DNA from: Fibrobacteria bacterium
GTDB taxonomy: Bacteria > Fibrobacterota > Fibrobacteria > UBA11236 > JADFYW01
DNA: 45,574 nucleotides
NCBI GenBank assembly: GCA_015232855.1
Contig: JADFYW010000023.1
Location: forward strand, 1-45,574
Direction of reading: 5' to 3'
In this document: piece after piece, positions 16,836 through 26,074 of the stretch
How the letters are laid out: every line of letters starts with the position of its first letter
Position numbering within the stretch: the stretch's first letter is position 1
Notes under the pieces: generated by a model
What the model was told of the DNA's origin: nothing
Seen by the model: the letters and a program-made list of their open reading frames with translations, nothing else
Databases searched by the model: none
Translations under genes and position numbers: made by a program

Positions 16836-17546
16836 ATGCAAACTAAAATGGCTAAAAGATTGTTTTTAGGGTACCAACTCTTTGCAGTTTTTCTCATTTG
16901 CCCTCTTGCATATATACTCTGGCTGGAGAGATTGCAGGGGCAACATCGGCTTGTCTTGTATCTTTATCTGGTACCGGTACTTTTCGGGTATATTGCTCCG
17001 GCGATAGGGACGAATCTTTTAAAGCTTTGGGAATTTAAGGCGGGTATACGGCTCGGCAGATTTACTCTGGTTCATGGTTTTATGTTGGGAGGTCCTAGCG
17101 TGTTATTAGCCTGGTTGTGCGCCGACATTTTTTTAGCTGGCCCGGGATGGTTGCAAACGTTAAAATCGGCCATGGTTTTAGGGCCATTGATTGGGTTCTG
17201 GAATTGGTGGTTCGATACCTGGGCTATTCGTAATGGTATAGCGGTGATGTATAATAAGCCAGCCTACGAAGGTAAATCGGCAGCCAGTATTACCGGGGAT
17301 TACGCTCCGCTTTATTACGGAATTTTCGGAGCTGGTTTTGGTGTATATATACATTTTATCTTTGAAAGACAAGTTATGGAAGGTAGTGGCAGTCTTCAAA
17401 TTTTACTCGTAGTATTTTCTGTCATCACTATCATCGCACCTGCCGCCGGACATGCACTTTTCTCATATTACAAACATGGCTATTGGGGACTAACTCCTTA
17501 CCTATCCGATAGGCAAAACCTTCTGGAGAACCAAAATGAAGTCTAA
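16836..17546 (+). CDS. integral membrane protein of the radical SAM cluster
   Basis: A 236-residue protein with about six hydrophobic segments (starting ~10, 40, 80, 110, 160, 185) and an amphipathic Trp-rich stretch GFWNWWFDTWAIRNG in the middle. I do not recognise the family. The Gly-Asp-Tyr (TGDYAPLYYG) and HALFSYYKHGYWG segments could be catalytic or lipid-facing. It lies 2 bases after the U32 gene and overlaps the next radical SAM gene by 11 bases, so it is surely part of the same transcript. It may act on or export a lipophilic product. Confidence 0.7.
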   Translation: MQTKMAKRLFLGYQLFAVFLICPLAYILWLERLQGQHRLVLYLYLVPVLFGYIAPAIGTNLLKLWEFKAGIRLGRFTLVHGFMLGGPSVLLAWLCADIFLAGPGWLQTLKSAMVLGPLIGFWNWWFDTWAIRNGIAVMYNKPAYEGKSAASITGDYAPLYYGIFGAGFGVYIHFIFERQVMEGSGSLQILLVVFSVITIIAPAAGHALFSYYKHGYWGLTPYLSDRQNLLENQNEV

Positions 17547-18885
17547 AAAAGAAGTCCTTGTTGTACAACCCAGTTATTATCTGCCAGACGGAAAACTCAT
17601 TAAAAGGAAAAAGAAACTTGGGCTCACCCCTTCGCTTATTGGCCCGTATCTGGCTTCTTATTTTCCGCAAAATGAGTTTACCGTACAAATGCAGGATGAG
17701 GTTATTCATGATATAGATTTTGATAGACACTATGATTTAGTTGCAGTTCCCTTTTCCACTCCCCAGGCAAAGCGTGCTTATGAAATTGCAGACCGTTTTA
17801 GGGCGCGAGGTATTACGACCCTTTCCGGGGGATATCATGTGAGTACTTGTCTCGAAGAGGCCAGTCAACATTTTGATTCTCTGGTAAAAGGTGAATTCGA
17901 GCCTATATGGGATGTTTTATTAGCAGATCTGCAAAAAGGGAATCTAAAGAAGTTGTATAACACTGAAAGTCATTTTGACATGGTTAACATGAAAATCCCC
18001 AGATACGACTTAATAGATTGGAAATGTTTTTCTACACCCCTGGGTAGTATTATTCCCCTGGAAACTTCAAGGGGATGTCCAAATCAATGTGATTTTTGCT
18101 GTGTAAGTGTTATGCATGGGCGAAAGATGCGTTTCAGACCGATTGAAGAAGTGTTGGAGCATATTAAAAAGGTACAATCCATGGTTAACATCCCTCGTAA
18201 AAAATATTTTTTCGTGGATGAGAATATGATTATGGTCAATAAACGGAATATTAAATTCTTTGAGGCTCTGATTCCGCTCAATATTAAATGGCATGCATTT
18301 TTTTCAGCAGATTGTTTTCGTCATCCTGAGTTTATCGAACTTGCTGCCCGTTCTGGTTGTGTAGGTGCCATTCTTGGATTTGAGACTATAAAAGAGAGTA
18401 ATCTTGAGATGGTACATAAAAATAATACAACCCTCGGGCCTTATGTACAAACAGCTAAAGCCTTTAAAAACTCTGGTATACCTGTGTATGCCTGCTTGAT
18501 GATGGGGTTTCCTGATGATACCCGAGAGTCTTTGCTGGAGACTGCAAAATTTTTGAAAAAGATAAAAGTACAATTTTCTTTTATTTATACCGTATATCCC
18601 TTTCCTGGCACCCGTATGCGGGACAGCTTTTTAAAGCAGGGGATGATATCGGAGGAAGAATCATGGCTGAATAAGAATAATCCATACAAAATTTTAAACC
18701 TCAAACATTTTAATGAATCAGGAGATAACTTTCGGGAGAGTTTTAACCAAATGTGTGAAGATTATTTTTCTTATCCGGCAATTCTTAATCGCAGCTTAGG
18801 AAGTGGGATGTTTATCCGAAGTATGTCGGAAAATATAGGCCTTAAATTTTTATACAAAAAATATGGTGTCTATGCAACGGTGTGA
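17536..18885 (+). CDS. B12-binding-domain radical SAM protein (copy 3)
   Basis: A 449-residue protein with an N-terminal B12-binding-like domain (SGGYHVSTCLEEA; KGEFEPIW in place of GEGE) and a radical SAM motif C181-x3-C185-x2-C188 (RGCPNQCDFCCV). A further Cys (C189) follows directly. Later segments ILGFETIKES and YTVYPFPGTRM are family-typical. It has the same overall fold and length as copies 1, 2 and 4. It overlaps the membrane-protein gene by 11 bases and leads the second radical SAM-radical SAM-GNAT module. Confidence 0.87.
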   Translation: MKSKKEVLVVQPSYYLPDGKLIKRKKKLGLTPSLIGPYLASYFPQNEFTVQMQDEVIHDIDFDRHYDLVAVPFSTPQAKRAYEIADRFRARGITTLSGGYHVSTCLEEASQHFDSLVKGEFEPIWDVLLADLQKGNLKKLYNTESHFDMVNMKIPRYDLIDWKCFSTPLGSIIPLETSRGCPNQCDFCCVSVMHGRKMRFRPIEEVLEHIKKVQSMVNIPRKKYFFVDENMIMVNKRNIKFFEALIPLNIKWHAFFSADCFRHPEFIELAARSGCVGAILGFETIKESNLEMVHKNNTTLGPYVQTAKAFKNSGIPVYACLMMGFPDDTRESLLETAKFLKKIKVQFSFIYTVYPFPGTRMRDSFLKQGMISEEESWLNKNNPYKILNLKHFNESGDNFRESFNQMCEDYFSYPAILNRSLGSGMFIRSMSENIGLKFLYKKYGVYATV

Positions 18886-18906
18886 ATATTTGTCTTTTTT
18901 GGCGGT

Positions 18907-20250
18907 ATGTTTATGAAAGTGACTTTTATTATGCCGGCTATTGGTAAAAAGTCGGATGAGCCTTATGTGAGGTCATGGCAAATGGAGCCGTTAGCTATTG
19001 CTGTTCTTTGTGCCTATACGCCCTCGAAGGTGGAGCGTTGCTTTTATGATGATCGTCTTGAACCTATTAACTATGACGATGATACTGACCTGGTGGCCAT
19101 CAATGTAGAAACCTATACTGCTTATCGCGCCTATCAGATAGCTAAGCAGTATCAGCAAAAAAATGTCCCCGTGGTAATGGGAGGGTTTCATCCAACTATG
19201 GTTCCTGATGAGGTAGAGAATTATGCCGACGCTATTGTAGTTGGGGAAGCTGAAGGCGTTTGGGAACAACTCTTGAAAGATGCCGCTGCGGGAACCTTAA
19301 AAAAACGATATCAGGCTCCTTGCCGGCCTTCCCTTACAAATATCGCCCCCGACCGCTCCATTTTTCAAAATAAAAAATATATACCACTTACATTAATGGA
19401 AACGGGCAGGGGCTGCTGTTATTCCTGTAACTTTTGTTCTATCAGTGCTTTTTATGGTAAGACCCATAATTGCCGTCCGGTAGAATCAATTATACAGGAA
19501 ATAAAAACCGCTTCAAAGAAGAATATCTTCTTTATCGATGATAACATTGCTATGAATGCAAGCTATTCCAAACAATTATTTAAAGCGCTTATTCCTCTTA
19601 AAAAACGGTGGGTGAGTCAAATAAGTATAAATCTGGCTTGTGATCAGGAACTGGTTTCGCTTATGCAAAAAAGTGGTTGTGCTGGGGTGCTTATTGGCTT
19701 TGAGTCTTTGGAAGAAGATAATTTGGCGGCTATGCATAAGGGCATAAATACGAAAGAGGATGTATATGAAAAGGGGCTCCAGCGCTTAAGACAGGCCGGT
19801 CTGGCAGTATATGGAACTTTTGTATTTGGATATGATGCTGATACCGAAAAAACTTTTGAAAAGACCCTTGCCTTTGCTAAGCGTCACCGGTTTTTCCTCA
19901 CGGCATTTAATCATTTGGTACCATTTCCGGGTACCCCACTCTACAAGGAATTAAAACAAGAAGGCCGTTTGATATATGATAAGTGGTGGCTCAACCCTGA
20001 ATACCGGTTTGGTCAACTTGTCTTTAATCCCAGGCATATGAAAGCAGAAACCCTGGCAAACAGGTGTGAAGCTTATCGGCACAAATTTTATAGTTTTTCA
20101 TCCATTATGTACCGGGCCATGGATCTCAAAGCCAATCTCCGGAGTTTTCCTCTGGCACTTATCTATTTCACCCAAAATTTTATGGCCAGACGAGAAGTTG
20201 CTCTACGGCAAAACCTGCCTCTGGGAAACAGAGAGGAGTACCATGCATAA
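18907..20250 (+). CDS. B12-binding-domain radical SAM protein (copy 4)
   Basis: A 447-residue protein. The B12-binding-like domain is the most canonical of the four (MGGFHPTMVPDEV, then VVGEAEGVWEQLL, close to the usual GEGE). The radical SAM motif is C170-x3-C174-x2-C177 (RGCCYSCNFC). It ends in the usual helical domain after LVPFPGTPLYKEL. ATG 18907 or 18913 could each be the start. The 3' end overlaps the following GNAT-like gene by 8 bases. Confidence 0.88.
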   Translation: MFMKVTFIMPAIGKKSDEPYVRSWQMEPLAIAVLCAYTPSKVERCFYDDRLEPINYDDDTDLVAINVETYTAYRAYQIAKQYQQKNVPVVMGGFHPTMVPDEVENYADAIVVGEAEGVWEQLLKDAAAGTLKKRYQAPCRPSLTNIAPDRSIFQNKKYIPLTLMETGRGCCYSCNFCSISAFYGKTHNCRPVESIIQEIKTASKKNIFFIDDNIAMNASYSKQLFKALIPLKKRWVSQISINLACDQELVSLMQKSGCAGVLIGFESLEEDNLAAMHKGINTKEDVYEKGLQRLRQAGLAVYGTFVFGYDADTEKTFEKTLAFAKRHRFFLTAFNHLVPFPGTPLYKELKQEGRLIYDKWWLNPEYRFGQLVFNPRHMKAETLANRCEAYRHKFYSFSSIMYRAMDLKANLRSFPLALIYFTQNFMARREVALRQNLPLGNREEYHA

Positions 20251-20971
20251 GCTTATCAGTACCGTAAGCAAATGTGATAAACTTGTTCAATCAGAAAAAC
20301 ATCGGATGTTTGAACTTATGTGTGCCCATTTTGCAGGTATGAAAGAACACTCATTTTTTACGGATCTGAGAGAGAAAAATAATGTCATTCTTTTGAAAGA
20401 TCAAACAGGAACTCTTCAGGGGTTTTCTACACTACTCGAGCAGACGCTTAGAGTACAAGAAAGGGAATGTACCATCCTCTTTTCCGGCGATACTATTGTG
20501 GACAGACAGTATTGGGGACATCCTGAACTCGCTAAAGCCTGGGGCCGCTATGCCTTTGATCTCGTCAGGCGCTCATGCCAGAGGCCCGTGTACTGGATTC
20601 TTATGACACAAGGTTATCGTACGTATAAGTTTTTAAGTGTATATTTCCGTGAATTTTGGCCTCATCCCTATTTGGCTTTACCGTTGGTCGAAAAAGAAAT
20701 ACGAGACCAGTTTATGGAAAAAAAATATGGATCCAATTATAACAAGGACAAAGGTATTGTCCCTGCAGATAAGGAACAGTATTGTCTGCGTCATAATTTA
20801 TGGCCAGCTCCCCTTGACAATGTTTATTACCAATTATTTATTAAAGCAAATCCTGGTTTTGGAAATGGGGATGAACTGGTATGTATTGCCCCGGTGACTA
20901 AAGACAACCTAAAACAGGCAGCGTTCAGGTTTGCGGGCGTTCCATCAATACCAATCTGTACTTCAGATTGA
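20243..20971 (+). CDS. GNAT-like protein (short form)
   Basis: The start is set at ATG 20243 because a GAGAGGAG ribosome-binding site precedes it; a longer open frame upstream only shadows the radical SAM gene. The product is 242 residues and soluble. It begins with a helix (MHKLISTVSKCDKLV), has a beta-rich central part (NVILLKDQTGTLQGFSTL; CTILFSGDTIVDRQYWG) and Arg/Lys segments before WPHPYLALP. It resembles the GNAT-like acyltransferase fold, but the match is loose and no active-site residue can be named. It occupies the same place relative to copies 3 and 4 as the longer GNAT-like gene does to copies 1 and 2. Confidence 0.55.
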   Translation: MHKLISTVSKCDKLVQSEKHRMFELMCAHFAGMKEHSFFTDLREKNNVILLKDQTGTLQGFSTLLEQTLRVQERECTILFSGDTIVDRQYWGHPELAKAWGRYAFDLVRRSCQRPVYWILMTQGYRTYKFLSVYFREFWPHPYLALPLVEKEIRDQFMEKKYGSNYNKDKGIVPADKEQYCLRHNLWPAPLDNVYYQLFIKANPGFGNGDELVCIAPVTKDNLKQAAFRFAGVPSIPICTSD

Positions 20972-21049
20972 TTTATATCTTACGAACAAAAATTATGAAC
21001 GTTATGTTTTTTCAAAAACAAAGTTTGTGTATACAGAGTTGAGATAGAC

Positions 21050-22708
21050 GTGAATGTAGCAACTTTAATAGCAAATACAGCGGTTGCGGTTTCAGCATAT
21101 AAGGATGCGTTTTCGTTCAACAGGAATATGCAAAACTCCGAAGCTATTCAAAACAATCTGCTGCGACAGATTATTTTAAAAAATCAGAATACCGCTTTTG
21201 GTCAGCATTATGGTTTTAACCATATTAATACATTAGCAGAATTCAGGGAAAGAGTACCCCTTTTGGATTATGAAGACTTTCAACCTTATATTGAGTCTCT
21301 ATCATTTGCTCATCAGTCAAGCCTCACTGCGGATCCTGTTTTATTATTTGAACCTACGAGTGGTAGTGCTTCTCCAACAAAACTTATACCCTATACTTCT
21401 GGTTTAAAACAGGAATTTCAGCGGGCGGTTAATGTCTGGTTGTATGATGTATATCGCCATTATCCGGGGTTGCTTGGAACAAAAAGTTACTGGTCGGTAT
21501 CACCACGGAATGATGGGTTTGCCCAAACAAAATCTGGTATTCCTGTGGGGTTTGAGCATGATTCTGACTACCTGGGGTTTAGTAAAGTTTTTCTTAATCA
21601 CACTTTTGCGGTACCAGGTGGTGTCTCCTGTCTGCGTCATATTGATAACTTTTGGTATTGTACGGGGCTTTTTTTATTGCGTTGCCGTGCCCTGGGGTTA
21701 ATTTCAGTATGGAACCCTACTTATCTGGAACTTTTGACGGACGCAATTGAGAAATATTTTCCACAATTAGTAAAAGATGTTCATGATGGAACCCTTACCC
21801 TTCCCCAGGATGAGGATAGCCGTCATCTCTTGCGCTATATTTATCCTGATGTGAAGAGGGCTATGAGTCTGGAACAAATTCATACACGGTATTCCTTTGA
21901 TGGAGGGGACTTTTTTACTTCGGTTTGGCCCCGGCTTCAGTTGATATCCTGCTGGGACCAGGGTGAAAGCCAAAAGGCATCACGTATGCTGAGAAAAAAA
22001 ATCCCCAGGACCGACTTTCAGGGCAAAGGGCTTGTGGCTACCGAAGGGATTATAAGTATTCCCTGGGTGAAAGCCGGAGGATGTTTGCCTACCTATACAT
22101 CTCATTTTCTGGAATTCTTGCCTGAAGACTCTGATTGTACAAAGTTGGTGCATGAATTGGTCAAGGGTTGTCGGTATACTCCGATAATAACCACTAGCGG
22201 TGGTTTATATCGCTATAACATGCACGACAAAATTGAAGTGACGGGGCATTTCAAAGGTTTACCTGTGATGGAATTCAAAGGGAGAGACCAGGTGTGTGAT
22301 ATGGTAGGAGAAAAGCTTCATGAGCAACAAGTGGCATTGGCCATTGATAAAGTGCTTTCTGACAAGGGGGTAACTGCGTTATTTACTCTTTTTGCTCCCC
22401 GACAGAAAGACAAACAATGGCACTATGTATTCTATTTAGAGCCTGCTGTAAATGATGAAACAGCTTATACCAATGTTGCAGACGCTCTTGATGCGGAACT
22501 TAAAAATAATTTTTATTATAAACATGCGCGGGAGTTGGGGCAATTAGGCAGGGTATGTCTGTTCCTTATCAGAAGAAACGGATATGGGGATTACATCAAG
22601 GCCTGCTGTAAGCAGGGGCAAGATTTAGGCTCAATAAAACAGGTGCTTATGAAAACATCCGGTGATTGGGAGGTTTGTTTTGATGGTTATTCTCAAAAAC
22701 AGAAGTAA
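21050..22708 (+). CDS. GH3 auxin-responsive promoter family acyl-adenylating enzyme
   Basis: A 552-residue protein with the GH3/JAR1-type ANL fold. Plant members adenylate a carboxylate hormone and conjugate it to an amino acid, and bacterial members are mostly uncharacterised. Diagnostic segments are the ATP-binding EPTSGSASPTKLIPYT (about 103-118), the central VATEGIISIPW and the GLYRYNMHDKIEVTG motif before the EFKGRDQVCDMVGEKLHE hinge. The length is typical (~500-560). The start appears to be GTG 21050 with a weak ribosome site. It lies 78 bases after the GNAT-like gene on the same strand, consistent with activating or conjugating an acid made by the radical SAM cluster. Confidence 0.87.
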   Translation: MNVATLIANTAVAVSAYKDAFSFNRNMQNSEAIQNNLLRQIILKNQNTAFGQHYGFNHINTLAEFRERVPLLDYEDFQPYIESLSFAHQSSLTADPVLLFEPTSGSASPTKLIPYTSGLKQEFQRAVNVWLYDVYRHYPGLLGTKSYWSVSPRNDGFAQTKSGIPVGFEHDSDYLGFSKVFLNHTFAVPGGVSCLRHIDNFWYCTGLFLLRCRALGLISVWNPTYLELLTDAIEKYFPQLVKDVHDGTLTLPQDEDSRHLLRYIYPDVKRAMSLEQIHTRYSFDGGDFFTSVWPRLQLISCWDQGESQKASRMLRKKIPRTDFQGKGLVATEGIISIPWVKAGGCLPTYTSHFLEFLPEDSDCTKLVHELVKGCRYTPIITTSGGLYRYNMHDKIEVTGHFKGLPVMEFKGRDQVCDMVGEKLHEQQVALAIDKVLSDKGVTALFTLFAPRQKDKQWHYVFYLEPAVNDETAYTNVADALDAELKNNFYYKHARELGQLGRVCLFLIRRNGYGDYIKACCKQGQDLGSIKQVLMKTSGDWEVCFDGYSQKQK

Positions 22709-22789
22709 CAGATTATGACGGCTAATAAACGAAATATGCTCCTGGGTGAAGCACCTGAGTCAATTAAGGTATTTTATAAAAAGGATTTG

Positions 22790-23584
22790 TTATTGAGGGC
22801 GGCGATACACAATAACCTTATCAATCATCTCCTGAATTTTTTTCAGTTTTGCCTGTTTTTCTGCCATGGTCAAATTATTTTTTTTAGCAGGATCAAGGGA
22901 TGCTTTTGCAAACTCTGCTGCATGTTCCTGGGTAACTTCCATTCGCATGTCAGGGTCACCCATAAGACCTTCGAATACCAACCATTGACCATCCACATTC
23001 ACCACTGTTGCGGAAAGCTCTTTTGTCGAACCATGGTATTTGAAGTTATTGGGGTTTTTTAAAGTGATTTGCATGAAATTTGGAAGATTTAATTTTTTAG
23101 CAACATAGGGGTTGAACATGTCTTCTACTTTTAAAAGTGATTTATAACTGGGAATAAAGGTGACATATATGATGCTGTATTCTTCTTCAGGGGTAATTTT
23201 ACCATCACTGCAAATACCAAGTAAATTGGTAATGTTTTCAGAGGTCATAGGAATTACGAGGTCAGGCTGTTTACTGGGATCAATTCCCCTTGTTAAAGTG
23301 AATTTATCTGATTTATATTCTACGGTGAAGGCGAGATTATCAAAATTTTCGGGAATGATATAGGCCGTATGAAAGTAATCTTTAAAATAGTTAGCACATT
23401 CTGGAATTTCTGTGACCTTTGTAATAGTATTTTCAATAGCCAGCTCTTCTTCAGAAAGATTTTCTGTCTTACCGGAAGGGATATTTTCCTGTGTTTTTAC
23501 ATATTTAAAAGTGTTGCAGGTAGAACTACATGAGCAAATCATGAGATATAAGACTGATATTAATAACAGAGTAAGTGTTTTCAT
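22790..23584 (-). CDS. putative lipoprotein
   Basis: A 264-residue protein on the strand opposite to the surrounding cluster. It has a lipoprotein-type signal peptide (MKTLTLLLISVLYLMICSCS) with the Cys of the S-C pair as likely lipidation site. The mature part has an acidic linker, then a mixed alpha/beta domain (~75-215) that ends in a short Lys-rich helix. I do not recognise the domain. The gap to the divergent radical SAM gene at 23663 is 78 bases, so the two may share a regulatory region. Confidence 0.65.
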   Translation of the reverse strand: MKTLTLLLISVLYLMICSCSSTCNTFKYVKTQENIPSGKTENLSEEELAIENTITKVTEIPECANYFKDYFHTAYIIPENFDNLAFTVEYKSDKFTLTRGIDPSKQPDLVIPMTSENITNLLGICSDGKITPEEEYSIIYVTFIPSYKSLLKVEDMFNPYVAKKLNLPNFMQITLKNPNNFKYHGSTKELSATVVNVDGQWLVFEGLMGDPDMRMEVTQEHAAEFAKASLDPAKKNNLTMAEKQAKLKKIQEMIDKVIVYRRPQ

Positions 23585-23662
23585 TTTTACCTCTTTTGTT
23601 TTGTGTATAAAAATACAAAGAATTGTTGAAATAGTGGAAAATAAAATTGGGATAGTTCAGAT

Positions 23663-24844
23663 ATGAAAAATAAAGAAGTAGACCAGAGCTTTCCGGTACC
23701 AGGAAGTCTGTACCGCTTGCCATTTAGCAAAAACGATAATCCAAATGGTTGGTTGGAAATTACAGACCATTGTAACATGGAATGTCCCGGGTGTTACCGG
23801 GGATGCCATAGAGATGATTATCAACCAACTCATCAATCATTTACAGATATAAAGAATACCATTGATAAGCTTGTTGAAATCAGGAACTGCAGTGTAATAT
23901 CTATTAGTGGGGGAGAACCCTTATTGCATCCTGACATAGAAAAAATCATTTCTTTTATTCAAAAAAGGGGATTAAAATCAGTATTACTTACCAATGGCCG
24001 CCTGCTTACTCCTAAATTGATTACCAATCTAAAAAAGGTGGGGCTAACAGGAATAGTGATAAGAGTTGATACTTTGCGAGAACCTGGAAATAAAACAGAG
24101 CAGCAACTAAACGAACTGCGTGAAAAATACGCTCAAATGGTTTATCGGGAGGGCTTGTTTTTTGGGTTAACCTGTGTACTTGATAAAACTAATCTGACAC
24201 AGGCCCCCGACATTGTCCATTGGGCACAAGAAAACGCCGCACGAGTGAGTATGTTATTGTTTATTCTCAAGCGTCAGGTAATTTTTGATAAAAGGGACAC
24301 CACTACTAATGGTATGATAGCGGTGAAGGATGCAGTACAGTCTTTGCTGCAGTCCTTGCCAGGACTAAAATTTAATAGTTATCTGGGAAGCCAGGCAGAG
24401 GACTATCAACCGAAATGGCTGATCTCTTCCTGGATATCTTTTAATGGAAGTGTACTCGGTTATCTGGATAAAAAGTTTATTGAGTTTTCGTCCTGTTTCT
24501 ACCATTTAAAAACGGGGAAGTATCATACAATTATCTCAGGAAAAGATTCCCGTTTCAGTTTTTTTAAACTCAGTATACTTGCTCTGTTTAATGCCGGTAT
24601 TCGAAATATACTTGGACAATTTATTAAGCGGCTTGTCTCACATCCTGATTTATTGTTAAAAAAAGCAAATTATCAAACATTATTATTGGTAAACCCTCCT
24701 CAATTCGTTGATGGTAAACGGGATTTTTGTGATGCATGTCCTGATGCTGTTTTGTTTAAGGGTAGACTTGTGCCCTCATGCATCCTGGAAGAGTTTAAAC
24801 GATTTGGAGGACCTGTTTCTCAAGATGCTTTGGAGAGAAGTTGA
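23663..24844 (+). CDS. MoaA/SPASM-like radical SAM protein
   Basis: A 393-residue radical SAM enzyme without a B12-binding domain. The cluster motif is near the N-terminus, C37-x3-C41-x2-C44 (HCNMECPGCYRGC), with a fourth Cys at C48. It is followed by ISISGGEPLLHPDIEKII (the SAM-binding GGEP box) and LLTNGRLLTPKLI. The C-terminus has a Cys-rich patch (RDFCDACPDAVLFKGRLVPS and a final Cys) that could hold an auxiliary cluster as in SPASM proteins. The substrate is unknown. It is the last enzyme on the plus strand of this region and probably belongs functionally to the cluster, though separated by the lipoprotein gene. Confidence 0.83.
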   Translation: MKNKEVDQSFPVPGSLYRLPFSKNDNPNGWLEITDHCNMECPGCYRGCHRDDYQPTHQSFTDIKNTIDKLVEIRNCSVISISGGEPLLHPDIEKIISFIQKRGLKSVLLTNGRLLTPKLITNLKKVGLTGIVIRVDTLREPGNKTEQQLNELREKYAQMVYREGLFFGLTCVLDKTNLTQAPDIVHWAQENAARVSMLLFILKRQVIFDKRDTTTNGMIAVKDAVQSLLQSLPGLKFNSYLGSQAEDYQPKWLISSWISFNGSVLGYLDKKFIEFSSCFYHLKTGKYHTIISGKDSRFSFFKLSILALFNAGIRNILGQFIKRLVSHPDLLLKKANYQTLLLVNPPQFVDGKRDFCDACPDAVLFKGRLVPSCILEEFKRFGGPVSQDALERS

Positions 24845-24884
24845 GTATATGATTTCTCCACGCCCTGTTGTTTAACCAGGTCTC

Positions 24885-25529
24885 TTATGACCAGGGTAAA
24901 ACGTAGATATAGACCGCGATAAATTGGCAAATACTGGCCATCAATACAAACACATGAAAAATGGCATGATTGTATTTTATCATGTCAAGGCTGTATAAGA
25001 TTGCTCCCACCGTGTAAGTTATTCCCCCCGCTAAAAGCCAATAAAAGCCAGCTAGAGGTAAAACATCAATTAAAGGCTTAATAGCGAAAATAATAATCCA
25101 TCCCATCAATACATACATAACCGTTGACAGAATATTGAATCTGCCGGTAAAGAAGATTTTCAGGATAATACCGGTTATGGCCAATCCCCAGGACAAGCCA
25201 AAAATAACCCATCCGGTGGTACCGGATAAACAAATAAGAGAAAAGGGTGTATAGGTGCCGGCAATAAGCACATAAATAAGCGCGTGATCAATGATGTTTA
25301 ACCGGTTTCTAATCGTTGGCTTTTTAGAATAATGGTAGAGGGTTGAAGCACCATAAAGGGTGATTAAACTTACGCCAAAAATGCTGAAACTGGTAATATG
25401 CCAACCATTCCCATGTAAACTTGCATGGATCACTAAGAGTACCAATGCAACAATACTGAGAAGAAACCCTATACCATGAGAAAAGATATTTAGTTTTTCT
25501 TCGATGGGTGAATAGGTTTGTGTTTTGAT
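24885..25529 (-). CDS. hemolysin III / YqfA-family membrane protein, unusual start
   Basis: A multi-pass membrane protein of the hemolysin III (PAQR-like) family, with SLITLYGASTLYH, IDHALIYVLIAGTYTPF and a HAIFHVFVLMASI segment carrying the conserved His residues. The only canonical start in frame (TTG 25445) would remove the conserved N-terminal YSPIEEKLNIFSHGIGF element, which is encoded intact upstream. The frame is open back to a TAG near 25548 but has no ATG, GTG or TTG there. An AGAAGG site with 5-base spacing points to ATC at 25529-25527 as the initiator, giving 214 residues, the normal family length. Either ATC is used or the start codon has mutated. Confidence 0.75.
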   Translation of the reverse strand: MKTQTYSPIEEKLNIFSHGIGFLLSIVALVLLVIHASLHGNGWHITSFSIFGVSLITLYGASTLYHYSKKPTIRNRLNIIDHALIYVLIAGTYTPFSLICLSGTTGWVIFGLSWGLAITGIILKIFFTGRFNILSTVMYVLMGWIIIFAIKPLIDVLPLAGFYWLLAGGITYTVGAILYSLDMIKYNHAIFHVFVLMASICQFIAVYIYVLPWS

Positions 25530-25726
25530 TAGAGCCTTCTTTTTGAGCTATTTAAAATAATATATGTTTTACGCTTTTGGCTGCTCTGCTTTACCCTGAA
25601 ATTATTCCTTTGCTCAGTTTTGGAATACGGGAAGAAAGGGGGATTCAGCCCAAAATAGGGCAAATTCAAGATGGAATATCCCTTGTTGGCTACATCAAAT
25701 TAAAATCTTGAAAAAAGGCCTATCCC

Positions 25727-25754
25727 TTGCTTTTTATTCCATTTATTATATATT
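25727..25754 (+). promoter_or_regulatory. possible sigma-70 promoter of the tRNA gene
   Basis: TTGCTT (25727-25732) and TATATT (25749-25754) separated by 16 bases, ending 22 bases before the initiator tRNA. The match is moderate. The rest of the 25530-25776 gap shows nothing I can support. Confidence 0.35.
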
Positions 25755-25776
25755 AACCAGCATATTGAAAATACGG

Positions 25777-25853
<77 letters not shown>

Positions 25854-25856
25854 TCT

Positions 25857-25903
25857 AAATCCCTGAATTTAGCAGAAATGACCAAATTCAGGGATTTTTT
25901 TTT
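25857..25903 (+). terminator. rho-independent terminator of tRNA-fMet
   Basis: Perfect 14-bp inverted repeat AAATCCCTGAATTT / AAATTCAGGGATTT with a 13-base loop, running directly into nine T residues, four bases after the tRNA CCA end. Confidence 0.93.
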
Positions 25904-26010
25904 GCTCTGAAGTGCTTTTTTTACATTTTGGTAACCCATTTGGTAACATTTGAATAGTTAATCATTCTTCCAGCTGTTTTCCAACGCAACCCATAAATCA
26001 AAGCTTGACC

Positions 26011-26042
26011 TTTGACATTAGGTTTCTTCAATTGATGTCAAA
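26011..26042. promoter_or_regulatory. palindrome 1 upstream of abiEi
   Basis: 32-bp interrupted palindrome with perfect 8-bp arms TTTGACAT / ATGTCAAA. Same total length as the two palindromes nearer the gene and related TTTG half-sites. Possible third, distal AbiEi operator. Confidence 0.4.
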
Positions 26043-26074
26043 TGCATTCACAGGGCAAATAAAAACTGGTTCTA

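Noticed and set aside
22715..23062. Open frame starting MTANKRNMLLGEAPES after the GH3 gene
   Set aside because: After ~25 codons it runs antisense through the lipoprotein gene. The first codons look plausible but are too few to call a gene or fragment.
25920..26035. Possible integrase C-terminal remnant on the minus strand (ending ..VTKWVTKM)
   Set aside because: Only ~38 codons between stops, and I cannot match it to a tyrosine recombinase; the doubled GGTAAC could be chance.
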